Positions 47,434-59,514 of a stretch of 64,000 nt of DNA are shown piece by piece. Source of the stretch: Gnetum montanum (lineage: Eukaryota > Streptophyta > Gnetopsida > Gnetales > Gnetaceae); contig MNCI01008022.1 of NCBI GenBank assembly GCA_015680685.1, positions 1 through 64,000 on the forward strand. Direction: 5' to 3'. The notes beneath the pieces were generated by a model, which saw only the letters and a list, made by a program, of their open reading frames with translations, was not told where the DNA came from and did not search any database. The position numbers and the translations under genes were made by a program. The stretch's first letter is position 1, and each line of letters starts with the position of its first letter.

Positions 47434-47785
47434 TCTAGGCCCTACATGCCTCCTAACCCGCACTGAATTAGGAAGCAACTGTGCGACTAAGATATCCACT
47501 TAGCCTAAAATGCACTTGGTGCCTATCCACCCTTCACTTCTACACACCCTTCCACTTATGTTGCATTTGTGTTATGTTAAACTAGCCTTGTAGTATATCA
47601 TTTACATTTAGCTTGATAACTTAGATTACGCATTGGTTTGCTTTGTTTATGCATTCATTCACTTTGTTTACACTCTCACTCATTTAGTTTACCCTTTTGC
47701 AGTTATTAGGTTAATTCATGAAAAATATCAAAGTGCATAAAAATCATAAATGTGAAAATAAAAGAGAGAGAGAGAGAGAGAGATA
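47434..47785 (+). other. Spacer with a GA microsatellite
   Basis: No gene. (GA)n at about 47764-47782 directly before minisatellite 1. Confidence 0.5.
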
Positions 47786-48560
47786 GTAACCTAGGCTTGG
47801 AATGGATTTAAACTATCATCATGGAATAGAATGGCCTCAAACTAGCAATGCCTAGCCTGAAATGTCCTTAAACTAGTAGCCTAGGCCCAGAATGGCCTTA
47901 AACTATTGCCATGGCCTAGAATAGCCTTAAACTAGTAGCTTAGGCCTAGAATGGCCTTAAACTATTGCTATGACTTGGAACGACCTAAAACTATCTCTTT
48001 TAATTTTGTTCCTATGACCTGGAATGGCCTTAAACTAGCAACACACATGGCTTGGAATGGCCTTAAACTAACCACATGTGACATGGAATGGCCTTGAACT
48101 AGCAACTTGTGGCCTAGAAAAGCCTTGAATTATCACACTAGTTCCATCATCAGAGGCCCAAATGGCCTTAAATTATCGCTATGGCCTTAAACTGGGAATG
48201 CATGGCCTGGAATCACCTTAAACTAGCAACACCTAGCCTGAAATGGCCTTAAACTAGCAACATCTAGCTTGGAATGGCCTTAAACTAGCAATTCATGGCT
48301 TAGAATGGCCTTAAACTACCCTCGTTAATCCTATCAATGTGGCCTAGAATGGCCTTAAACTATTTCCTTTAACTCCCAACGTAATTGCCTGGAACAGCCT
48401 TAAACTATTATCATGGCCTAAAATGGCCTTAAACTAGTAGCCTTGGTCCACTACAACCTTAAAACTAGTAGCATGTGGCTTGAAATGGCCAAAAGAACTA
48501 GCATTGTCCCTCTCGCTATGGCCTCAGACTAGCATGGGGCCTACAATGGCCTAGTCATAC
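47786..48560 (+). repeat. Minisatellite 1 of element E
   Basis: About 20 irregular units of roughly 31-36 bp around the core GGAATGGCCTTAAACTAGCA. Units differ in length and sequence. Confidence 0.85.
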
Positions 48561-48784
48561 TATCGTTGCATAATCCTAAGTTAGCACATTAATTCATCGT
48601 GTTACAAGCATAGAAAGTGCATAGCAAATGACCATATAGAAAAAAAATAAGACTTTACATATTACACATAGCAAATAGTAAACAATCATCCATCAAATGT
48701 AATATGCATAATAGTACACAACATGAATAACATTAAAGATAAAAATATAGCAAAAAAGCCCAATGGGAAGTAAGCTGGTCATGC

Positions 48785-51700
48785 TCAACTAGTGGCACTA
48801 GGTGGGGGTAGCAGCTTTGCTTCCTCCATTATGTTACTAGGACCTGCAGCATCACCTGGTACCTACCATAACTATAGAAAATATGCACAATAAGTAAGCA
48901 AATATACACTACATAAGCTAACTCTAAACATAGAAAAGCATTAAAAAACTAACCTGAGAGGGTCCCACATCAATGAGTTTTGAAGGTAACTTTCCAAGGC
49001 TAGCCTCTAAGTGTTGGAGAATCTCAGCCTTAAAAAGTTATGTCTGGTGCTCCTGGCCAAAGTCAATCCCTACAAGGGTCTTACCTTTGTCCATGGTGGT
49101 CCATGCAGATGGCTCTATCAAAAAAGTAATAGAAGATTCCTCTTTGGAAGGGGTGATGATCTACCTCTCAGGATAGTCACTCACCACCATATGCTATGCA
49201 AACAACTCGTATGTCTACCTCCTACCAATCATCTCAAGAAACATCTTGGGTGGTGGCATTCAGTAGACTCCTTCTTATACCATTGTAGGTACATGTTGTG
49301 CTCTTGCTTATACTGGTGCTTGTGATTCTTTTGCATCTATCCCCACTAATAGACCTTCATGCTATAATTTTTTCAATCTTGGTTCTTTTGGACTAGTAAA
49401 TCCATCTAAAATCACTGCTCTATCAGCTCTTGTGTGGCCTCGTTCTTACCTCTGAGAGCTGTCCAATATCTCACATACTCAATCTCAAAGGTATGCTGGG
49501 TGCTATCTCCCTATGATCTGGCCACCAAGAAGTCATATCTGGATTGAAGATCTTTGATCTTCACATCCTAGCTGGTCATCCTCTCCTGCATTTCATGTAT
49601 GCATTTCCACAGGTGCTCATTCAAGCACCTGCAAACCCACAACACCTTCACACAAGAAAGTGTGCACTTGTTCGATGTCTCATACATGTGATGAGACATC
49701 TAATCAACTTTAGGAGGAAGGTCAAGAAGGGCATCCACCTTGGCTTCCTTGCTTGGATCCCACCGTAGCGTAGGACTTGTAGGCATACAAAAATCAATCA
49801 ATCTTAGTCAAAAACTAAGTGCTTAACCAGTAAGCAAGATAACATATAGTGAAGTAACATCGCACACATACCAAGTTCAGGATCTTCTTATCATAAGTGG
49901 TCCACTATGTCCTCAACGATGCCTTCCATGAAGGAAAATTTATCTGGCATGTCTACCCATGGCTCCATGCAGTAGGTAGATGTGGGAATGTTGGTGAGAA
50001 TATCTAATGCTATAACATAACGATGCAATTAGCACATAGCTAAATGGCTAAAGATACTAGAGCAAATAGGCAAGGACAAATGGCAATATAAGTTAGTTAC
50101 CTAGCAAGCCCTTAGGCGTGAGCGTGGAAGGCTCACCTAGCTGTGCACCATCAAACAAAGTGTCAAAATCACCCCCATTAGGGTGGAGCAACCCCTCTTC
50201 CTCTAATTGCTAGAGGATCTCTATCGCCTCATGCAACTCATCTCCATGAGCCACCTCCTCCTTAGCTTGAGGAGGTGCTTCCTCTACTACTGCCTTGGCC
50301 ACTGCTCCTACAACCCTCTCTTCTTTCTATGTGATTAACACATATAGCACATTAGCACACATAGCATATCATTAGTTGATTAACAATATGGCATAATGGA
50401 AAAATATATATATAATTCTATACTAACCTACAACATTTACATGCAAGCTTTGAAGCTTGATGTAGGTCCTCTTGCTACTTGACTTCCCGATCTTAGGGTT
50501 AGCCTCCTCCTCAAGATGTGGCCTTTTAATCTTGGCCTTCAACGATCCCACTATTTTTGCTATATAGTGATCCACCTTGCTTATGTCCCCAGTGCCAACT
50601 AAAGGACCCTCACTTGTGCTATCGCACAAGTAATGTGGCTACCCCATGGGACCCTTAGTCATTATTGATAATGACTCATTGATCCCCTTTGGGGGATCTT
50701 GTGCATGTGTAGTCAAGAACATGTGCTTGATCCATGGCTTGAACAGCTACTCACGATCCTACACCACCCATCATTTTTCATCTTGCACAACCAAGAGCTC
50801 CATGAACCTTTGTAGGTATCCTATGAAGAACATGAAGTGGACATGGGACCTCGCCTGGAGGTTGAACTGTAGCCTAGAGATCTCTGCATGTAGGTCGGTG
50901 GCTATATACATGGCCCAATTAAACCTTGAACCCTCTAGTAGGACCTCCTTCATCACTTTTTCCTACTCCATCCTAATGATCTTTCCTTGGTAGAGCAGCT
51001 TTGGAAAGGCATGAGCACAGAACAGATGTTAGAGCTCCCACAACTTAGGCACTAACACATCCTTAATCGATATGCCCTTATGAGATCGAGTGGCCCCCAA
51101 CTAGTCCTCAATCTCTCCTCTATGGTCCACCTCCCTATTGGCCTTATTGATAATCATTGGGCCATTAGTAGGGATGTGAAAGAGGTTAGCAAAGAATGCC
51201 TCACTAAGGTCCAGCACTACCATCATGTCGTGCACTCAGGTGACAAATTGCCTGACATTGCTATTGAAGAAATTGATGATGGTAACCATTTTAGCCACTG
51301 AGATACTCAAGCTAAGGGCCAAAAATAGGTCCATCAAACTAACACACATGAGCCAAGCCATCAGTGCATCTGATGCTTTGTAGCATAACTAGTATTACAC
51401 ATTGTGGTGATCACCATCACCTTAACTAAGGTGACAACCACTACAACAAAATGAAAAACAACATTAGCATCATGCAAATAAGGTGAACTGAAAAGCATAT
51501 ATGAGCAAGCACATGAGCCAAAGCTTAGATACGTACATGGTATAAATGGGATGTGAGATGGAGGTGGTGTTACAAGCATCTCCTTGGTGTTAATCTCACC
51601 AGTAGCCCACTCCTCATCTAACCAACCATGGATCCTACACTACTCATATGCCTTCAGGTATTGGGAAGGATAATCTTTCAAATTAGGTCCCACCTACTCA

Positions 51701-52510
51701 ATCATAGCTACCCAAACATTCATGCTAGATGAGAACACCTCTAAGGTAGTGTGGGTCAAGGCTAGAGTATCCACCTCATCATGCAAGCCCTCCTCATCAA
51801 CTCTGAACCTGGCATTAATCATGAGTCATTAATAATTTAACATGAGCGAGTAGCAAAAAAACACTACAAGAACCATGAAAGCACTTACCCTCTAACACAG
51901 TAGACAGTTCTAGGTGGGTTTTGGAAAAGGGTGTGCATCCATAGTGTGATAAAAATGGTGCTACTCTTATTATAACAAGCAAACCCCATCATGTGCCATA
52001 CCTTGGATAGTTGTCAAGTGCTCCTAGGACCTTTACTCGAACCACCTGCCCATTAATGCTAGTAGTGGGCTCATCTAAGATGAACTTTAGGATGCCCTAA
52101 TTTGCCCTAGGCAGCAATGTCTTAGTGATGATGCTAGTAGCCTTCATCACTATGTGTGATCACATGATCACACTAAACTGCTACAATAGATATGCCAAGG
52201 ACTCATGAGCCCTTGGTTAGAACCATACTACCTAATGGCCCACCCACATATCTATTGCAAGTGTGTTAGGGATAGGTTCACTCATGTAACACAGGATGCC
52301 CACGAGCTCAACTATGATCAAAATAGGCTTCAGAAACACCCTGTAAGCACCAAGTAATAAGCAAAACATTAGTATACATACATAGATGTAGATGTTGGCA
52401 TTAAATTATTAAAATTTAGTACAATATAACATAGAGCAAGAAAAATCCTAATCTTGGTAATACACCATGGGGCCTTGCAAGTATAGGACGTCAACCAATT
52501 CATTTGACAT
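48785..52510 (-). pseudogene. Spliced-looking antisense gene inside element E
   Basis: Minus-strand segments separated by GT..AG-like introns: first possible ATG at 52510 (MSNELVDVLYLQG), then segments near 52345-52025, 51980-51895 (ending TVYCVRG), 51815-51545 (FRVDEEGLHDEVDTL), 51430-50425 (with EGSRFNWAMYIATDLHAEI and SHVHFMFFIGYLQRF), 50330-50105, 50010-49875, 49775-48960 (coiled coil) and 48865-48785 (VPGDAAGPSNIMEEAKLL, then PPPSATS-stop). Several stops occur inside segments. Domain unknown; a helical N-terminal region, acidic linkers, coiled coil and Pro-rich end recall ORF2 of B and C. Antisense genes are known from some Tat relatives. Exon edges are by eye. Confidence 0.5.
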
Positions 52511-52559
52511 GCCTGGTACTCACTGGGGTACAAGACATTTTTATAGGCTTAGTGCTACA

Positions 52560-53960
52560 TTTTGTAGGTTTAGCATTAAGCATAGTTAACAAACTTTCTA
52601 CAAAATTTTTCTAACTCTAAACTGCCTCTATGGAGAGTGTAGTCTAAAAAAAGAAGGACAAAATTTTTCTAACTTTGGGACCACCCCGACTATGTTCTAA
52701 AACATGCAGAGCATAGTCTCAAAAAAATGCATATTTTGGCAAACACATTTTGACAAACACTTAGTGAAGTAAACATTTTGTTAAACAATTTGGTGGCAAC
52801 AATGCTTCCAAGATATGGGGAGCATAGTTTTGGCTGCAGCACTAGAGAGTGTAGTCTCCACACATTGTCACCCTGCCACCCTGCCATATGCTACTTTGCC
52901 ACATTTTCATGTCCACATGCTTGTCTTCCCTACCAAGCCCTACCTTCTCTCTCTCCTTCACTACCATAGCCCTAAAGCTCCAAAAAAAACTTCAAAAAAA
53001 ATGCAAGGATAGACCCTTGCCTCTTCCCTTGTCCCCATTGTAGGTTGTCCCCTCATTGCCACTAGAACCCTAGCCCCCCTACAGCCATGCTGCAGAGTGT
53101 GGCTCATGGGAGCTTGACCCACAGCACTTACTCTCATGCCCCAAGCCTCTACTCACAAACCCTACAAACGCATGTCCCAAAACCCCCATAATGGAATCCT
53201 CCCCTATGGTTTCACCAAAGAAGAAGTAAAAAGAATGCAATGATAGCCATGACGATGTAGGGCCTCCCAAATCCTACAACCACAAAACCCTATGCACAGC
53301 CCCTATGGCTGCATTGCACCATGTAGCAGTAGCCATTGTCTCCATGGCCATGCCATGAAACATAATGCGCTACCCTCCCTGATCCCACATGCAACAAAAA
53401 TAGACAAAACACTCCTCACCATCATGCCCTCCCTACCATTGCACTATGTTGAAATGGTGCACAACAACGATGGCCACCATCATGACAAGGTGCATAAGAA
53501 ACTATGCTCTCAAATTCTCACCCTAGAAAAAAAGGTAAAAAATGAATGAAAACTAAGATAAAATGGGAGAGTGTAGTTAGTTTACATGGCTAACATCGAT
53601 GACCTTCTCTCCTCCATGCACACTTGCAGCAAGTAGCCCAGGGCTCTCTCCCCCTCAGCAACATTCACCAATCCTGGGTGTAGGCATCCACTCTGATGCA
53701 TCATTCTTCCCACCTGTGCTCTCTACTAGAATTAGTGCAACAATAATGGCAAGACTATGCTCTAGAAGTCACAATCAAAAACAAGAAAATGACAACTTAC
53801 CCACAGTGAAAATGTGCCTATATACCCTTCCAGGATCATTTAATGATCCACCAACCTATTAATGATCCACCAACCTAGGACTATGTTCCACACTGAAGGC
53901 CCAATGAAGAGCATAGGGTGAAAGAGTAGCCGAGTGAGAGCATAGTCATCCATACTTAGT
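52560..53960 (+). repeat. LTR-like internal block of element E
   Basis: Contains the LTR motifs in LTR orientation: ACAAAATTTTTCTAAC, GACTATGTTCT, GAGCATAGTC, GAGAGTGTAGTCTCC, GACTATGCTCT. It does not align end to end with the LTRs. No gene recognised. It sits between the antisense gene and RT. Confidence 0.45.
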
Positions 53961-54219
53961 CTGGAATCATGATTTTTTGCTACCTTACAAACATGTAACT
54001 TAATTTCACTCCCTTGGGATGATCAATTCTCCCTTGAATGGCATGTCTAACACATCTACAGTTCACTAAGACCTAAAACTGGCATGCATACAACCTGCTG
54101 AGCCTTAAAACCAACACAAACATGCTTAAATCCCATAGCAACTTGCATGCATACTTAGACAAACTTCACTACATTATTTTTTTTTTCATTTGTGCATATT
54201 GACTTTGTGAAACAGGTGT

Positions 54220-54249
54220 TTCTTGACATTTTTCTAGTTTATTTTGTAG
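54220..54249 (+). other. Possible 3' splice site ahead of RT in element E
   Basis: A T-rich tract, TTTCTAGTTTATTTTGTAG, followed directly by the RT reading frame (ATG 54259). Ogre-type relatives splice out an intron between protease and RT. A matching donor was not pinned down. Confidence 0.35.
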
Positions 54250-54258
54250 GAACACGAC

Positions 54259-57200
54259 ATGGCTATGCATGAGAAGCTCCTCTCACCTCTAGTCCTCAAA
54301 GGGCCTCAAGGCAACATTAAACAATGCATTGACCCTTATTACCTTAACCTTGAGCCTACAACCTACATAAAAAACATAGCCTTTGTAGAAGCACCACTAG
54401 ATTAGCCCAATCATCTAGTTAAGGCTCTTGACCTAGAAGCAGGGGACATCACAGAGGATTCCTTTGTCAAGATCCATGTGATAACACATAATGGTGAGGT
54501 GAGAACATTGAAGCTAAGTTCCTTGCTAAAGCCCCAACATGACCAGGACATCACTCGAGTGCTCAATGATAACATTAAAGCCTTTGCATGGTCATACAAG
54601 GACATGTCGAGCCTAGATCCTTGGCTAGTCCAACACAATATCATTCTTGATCCCTACATTAAACTAGTTAAGCAAAAAGTGTGCAAGTTTAGGCTTGAGG
54701 TGGCATTGGCAGTCCATGATGAGATCACTAAGCTTTACAAAGTTGGTTTCATCTAGGTTGTTGACTATGTAGATTAGGTCTCCAACATCATAGTTGTGCC
54801 TAAGAAAAACTGAAGTATACGCATTTGCATATCCTTCTAGGACCTAAACAAGGCAACCATCAAAGATGACTTTCCATTACCTAGTATCAATCAGTTGATT
54901 GATACCATGACTAGGCATGCCTTATTGTCCTTCATGGATGGGTTCTCGGGATACAACCAAATTAGGATCAACCCTAAGCATCAACTTAGTACAACCTTCA
55001 TGACCTCTTAGGGTATGTTTTGTTATATCATGATGCATTTTAGACTAAATAATGTAGGGGCAACGTATCAATGCATGATGACATATATCTTTAGTGATTT
55101 CATGCTAAGTTTTCTCAACGACTACATCAATGACAACATAGTTAAGTCCAAAGTGACCCACAACCATGCAAATGATCTAGACTTAGTGCTTAAACATTAC
55201 CTAAAACATGATCTTAGGTTACATCCTAAGAAGTGTGGTTTTAGCATTAGAATGGGCTAGATACTCAATTTTGTAGTATCCGAAGCAAGTATACGTCTAG
55301 ACCTTGACAAAGTTAAGGCCATAACCAATTTAGCACCACTAGCCAACCTTAAGGAGCTACAAGGGTTGCAAGGTATACTATAGTTCATATGCAAGTTTAT
55401 CACCTGATTAATCAATAAGTTACAACCAATGCAACATTTTCTCAAGAAAGGAGCCCACTTTGAGTGGATAGCTCAATGCCAACAAGCATTTGACAACCTT
55501 AAGTAAGAGCTAGAACAACTACCTATGGTTCACCCTCCATAAGGAGATAAACCTTTTTACATCTACCATGCCACTTCTAACACGTCCATCACTTCTCTGC
55601 TTTACCAAAAGAAAGATGATGGTGCAAAGGCTCTAGTTAACTACATGAGCCATGCATTAGTAGCTCATGAGGCAAAATACAATGATGTGGAAAAGCATCC
55701 CACGTCTTCTCGCTAACCTCTTCCACAACCAAGTTAATATCATTTGCAAAAATAATGTACTCTGAGCCATAATGAAAAATATCTATGAAAGTAATTGCAT
55801 TGCATGGTGGAAAGTAATAATAGTGGAGTTTGACCTACACTATGTCGTGCAAGCCTCAACAAAAGGTTAAGCTATAGCCACATAACTTATAGTTTCACCA
55901 ATTAATGATCAAGCCACTATAGGCCCTAAATACCTAGACAAGCATATTAGTAGCATTAGCCAAGGGCTTGACAAGTATGAGGAACTCATGCATTTCAACG
56001 AAGCTTCAACCTCTCAAGGGGGTAGCACCACTGCCATCATCATGTTTCCCTCTAAGGAGATCTAAGCCTTTGCATATCATTTTTTATTTTCTTGCACTAA
56101 CAACATGGTAGCCTATGAAGGTCTCCTCCAAGGTGTCCTTGCAGCACGTGACCTAGGGATCCAAGGTGACTCACAACTAGTGGTCAACCAAGTGACAGAG
56201 GTTTACGCCTACAAGGCAAAGCATTTTCTTTAACACTTTGCAACTGCCGATGTCCAACATATCCCCTAAAATAAAAAATGCCATTATCAACGCACTAGCA
56301 ATGTTAGCCCTTAGCATCACACCTAACATGTTTCACGCATTGCCTACCTTGGTGGTGGATTACACTATGCCTGTCATGAAAATCACCAATGTTGCATCCA
56401 TAGTTGCAATAAGCACAACCCACACAAGAGAGTGATACAACAACATCAAGGTGTACCTTCTACAAGGTAATCCTCCACAACATTTGACTACCACCCAAAA
56501 AGATGCAATACGTAAATGTTGGCATTAGTACATCATCATAGGTGATAACACATTATGTTACAGATCTTATGATGGCATACTACTAACCTACGTAAGCAAT
56601 AGTGAAGCACAAATGATTGTTAATCAAGTCCATGAGGGACTATGCAAAGGTCACATAGCACCTAGGGTAATGGCAACAAAAAGCAGATGGCTAGGCTATT
56701 ATTGGCCTTACATGAGAGTAATTGTGTCTCGAAGGTTAAAATGTATGACATTTTCCAGTGACATGGCAACTTAATGTATGTGCCACCAATTTAATTTCAT
56801 ACAACACAAATCATGTGTTCATTCCAATGTTGGGGCATGAACATCATCAAATGTATAACACCTAAGTTTTCTGCAAGACATAGCTTAATAATAACCGCTA
56901 TGAAGTATTTTACCAAGTGGGTTGAAGCCATTCATTATAGAAAGAAAACATCATAGTAGGTTTGCAAATTTGTGTTAGATAACATCGTGACCCATTTTGA
57001 CTTACCCATGATCATAGTAATGGACAATAGCCTATAGTTTAGCAGTGCTGAAACCAAAATCTTTTGTGAGCACTTTTGCATCAACAACTCCTTCTTGTCA
57101 TCATACTACCCTCAAGCAAATGTCCAAGTAGAGGCCACTAACAAGGTCATCATCAACCTTCTCAAGAAAATGCTAAGAAATAGCAAACAATGATGGCTTA

Positions 57201-57657
57201 ACCAACTAATCTATGCACTTTGGGCCTACTGCACAATGCACCGAATAGCAACAAGTATGATGCCTTATAGCCTCATTTACAAGTCTAAAGTAATATTGTT
57301 GCTTGAATTACAAGTTCCATCACTCCAAGTAATCCTCTCAAACTTCATCGATGAAGGTCAAAACAACAAGTTGAGAACCATAGACCTCGACTTAATAGAG
57401 GAGGAGCACATGCACATGCTTGATCACATTGAATGGTATCAAGAAAAGCAATGGAAAAAGCACCATCACAACCAGCATTGGACTTGATCAGGAAAGGGGA
57501 CCTAATCCTCAAGGTCATTCGTGAACCCGTAGATAAATTCTTAGCTAACTGGGAAGGGCCTTTTTTGGTCACTAGAGCATTCAAGCTTGCTGATCAAGAT
57601 AGAAACAAGTTTCCCAATCTAGTAAACCATTCGTGCTTAAAGCCATATTACATCTAA
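54259..57657 (+). pseudogene. RT - RNase H - second RNase H - integrase pseudogene of element E
   Basis: Order fits Tat-type pol. RT (54480-55260): FMDGFSGYNQIRINP, then MMHFRLNNVGATYQ, and YINDNIVKS at 55123 where active enzymes have Y-x-DD. RNase H 1 (55440-55720): QCQQAFDNLK, MSHALVAHEAKYNDVEK. Second, archaeal-type RNase H (56090-56230): CTNNMVAYEGLLQGV, IQGDSQLVVNQV. Integrase (56580-57470): VHEGLCKGH, GYYWPYM, MKYFTKWVEA, SSYYPQANVQVEATNK. C-terminal GPFLVTRAF...LKPYYI (57550-57657). About fifteen stops and several frameshifts. Confidence 0.85.
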
Positions 57658-57684
57658 CATGCAACATCTCACATCAATCAAGAA

Positions 57685-58060
57685 AGGTAAGCATTCATCC
57701 ACTACGATGTTAAACTGGCATAGCATTCATCTACTACAACATTAAACCAACACAACATTAGTTTGCTATGATGCTAAACTAGCACAACATTCATCCACTA
57801 CGATGTTAAACTGCCACAGCATTCATCTGCTATGATGCTAAACTAGCAAAGCAATTCATCCACTACAATGTTAAATTGGCACAGCATTCATCCACTATGA
57901 TGTTAAACTGGCACAATATTCATCCACTATGATGTTAAACTGGCACAACATTCATCCACTACGATGTTAAACTGGCACAACATTCATCCACTACGATGTT
58001 AAACCAGCACATACACACCATCCATCTACCATGATGCTAAACTAGCACAGCTTGTCCTTG
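57685..58060 (+). repeat. Minisatellite 2 of element E, 32-bp unit
   Basis: About eleven units of CACAACATTCATCCACTACG-type sequence ending ATGTTAAACTGG, the best-kept ones exactly 32 bp apart (57930-58010). A looser 'ctaggaccttaaactag' tail runs to 58200. Confidence 0.85.
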
Positions 58061-58329
58061 GGCCATGACGTTAAATTGGCACAAAACATCTACTAGGACT
58101 ATAAAATAGCATAGCACAATCTTCTAGGACCTTAAACTAGGTTCATGGTTTACTAGGACCTTAAACTAGCACAACCATGGTCTACCAAGACCTTAAACTG
58201 GGTTCATGGCTAGCCACTAATAATTTCTTTCATCCTCCTCCAAGCAAGCGAGTGAACATAAAGCTTGCCCCCCTTCGACACCATGCAAGTGAACATGTTG
58301 CAACTTCAAAATGGGGCACTTGTCACTGG

Positions 58330-58605
58330 TGCAGCCTTTGGAGCACTTGCAGCATCTTAGCCCCTTGCCATTTTACTGCCTTTTGAGCACTTGCCACCAG
58401 CACAACCTTTGGAGCACTTATAGCATCTTTGCTCCCTTGCCATTTTACTGCCTTTTTGAGCACTTGCCACTGCTGTAGCCTTTAGGACACTTGCAACATC
58501 TTTGCCCCCATGCATTTTATTGGCTTTTTGAGCACTTGTAATAGGTGTGGCCTTTGAAGCACTTGCAGCATCTTTGCCTCCTTGCATTTTATTGGTATTT
58601 TTTGT
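58330..58605 (-). repeat. Minisatellite 3 of element E, about 72-bp unit, open on the minus strand
   Basis: Almost four copies. The unit is a multiple of three, and the minus strand is open for 76 codons (58587-58357) with a 24-residue repeat of the form KAT.VASAQKGSKM.GGKD. Coding is possible but unproven. Confidence 0.7.
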
Positions 58606-59498
58606 CTTCTTGTCTTCTCGGAGTTGTGTTTGCCAAAAAAAGCCCCAAGGTAGTCATGCAAGGGTGCATCTCATTATAGCAGCAAGTTTCCACAGTGCTC
58701 ATATATGCACGATTGGACTAGCTAACCCTCTCAAGAGTGTGCATCCCCCTTATCCTATTATAGCCTATTCATATCCACTCTTGCATTCCAGTACCTCCTC
58801 ATTCTCCACAGATCCAAGATTGCAAACCCTCCTAGACACTCATGTGTCATGACTGCATGGCATCCTCTTCACAGATCTCATCAAACACCAAGCTTCCCAA
58901 GGTGGATGTAACATAAATTGTCCCATGGAAAGCCTCTATCAGTCAGTCAAAGCCCAACCAGATGTAACATAAGTCATCTCAAGGAGAAGGCACCTGTTGT
59001 ATAGACACCATGTTGTTTCATCAATGATGAAGTGAAGCCCATCTAGTGATATGTAATTAACTTGATGGGGGACATCTGACTCCATAGTAAGCATCCAAAA
59101 AAAGTATAAGGAACAGAGCATGTCCCCAGTTAATCCAAAAGCAGTACAATTTCACAACCAGTCTAGCCCTAAATCTACACTAACTCTCTTACAAGCACTC
59201 CGATAAGAGGTTAATGTTTTCAAGGGCAAGCCACTCTAGTGTCATGTCACCATTATTCATGAGGTCCTTGCATCATAATATTCCTGCTTTCACCCTATCA
59301 TCCCTTTTTTATCCCTAGCACATCACCTACACCTTCTCTCTCTTTTCACCTACCATCCAGCATACCATTATCCATAGCACTCTTTGAGCATGGTGCAGCA
59401 ACATCTAATTAGGTACTAAAGGGTGATGTTGGTGCCAAGCTTGCTATGGTATTTTGCTATTCTTTGTTGATGTTTCTTAGGTCATTCCTCTATATGTC
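58606..59498 (+). other. Non-coding 3' region of element E
   Basis: No gene or repeat recognised between minisatellite 3 and the polypurine tract. Confidence 0.45.
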
Positions 59499-59514
59499 AA
59501 CAAAGAGGGGCCAA
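59499..59514 (+). other. Polypurine tract of element E
   Basis: AACAAAGAGGGGCCAA directly before the 3' LTR. Confidence 0.75.

Noticed and set aside
54259-57657. Active pol in element E that could have moved B and C
   Set aside because: Many stops, YIND in place of Y-x-DD, and a different lineage (Tat, not the Athila-like group of B and C).
57685-58060. Regular 32-bp repeats that could look like a CRISPR array
   Set aside because: Units are contiguous with no unique spacers, vary in sequence, and lie inside a plant retrotransposon.
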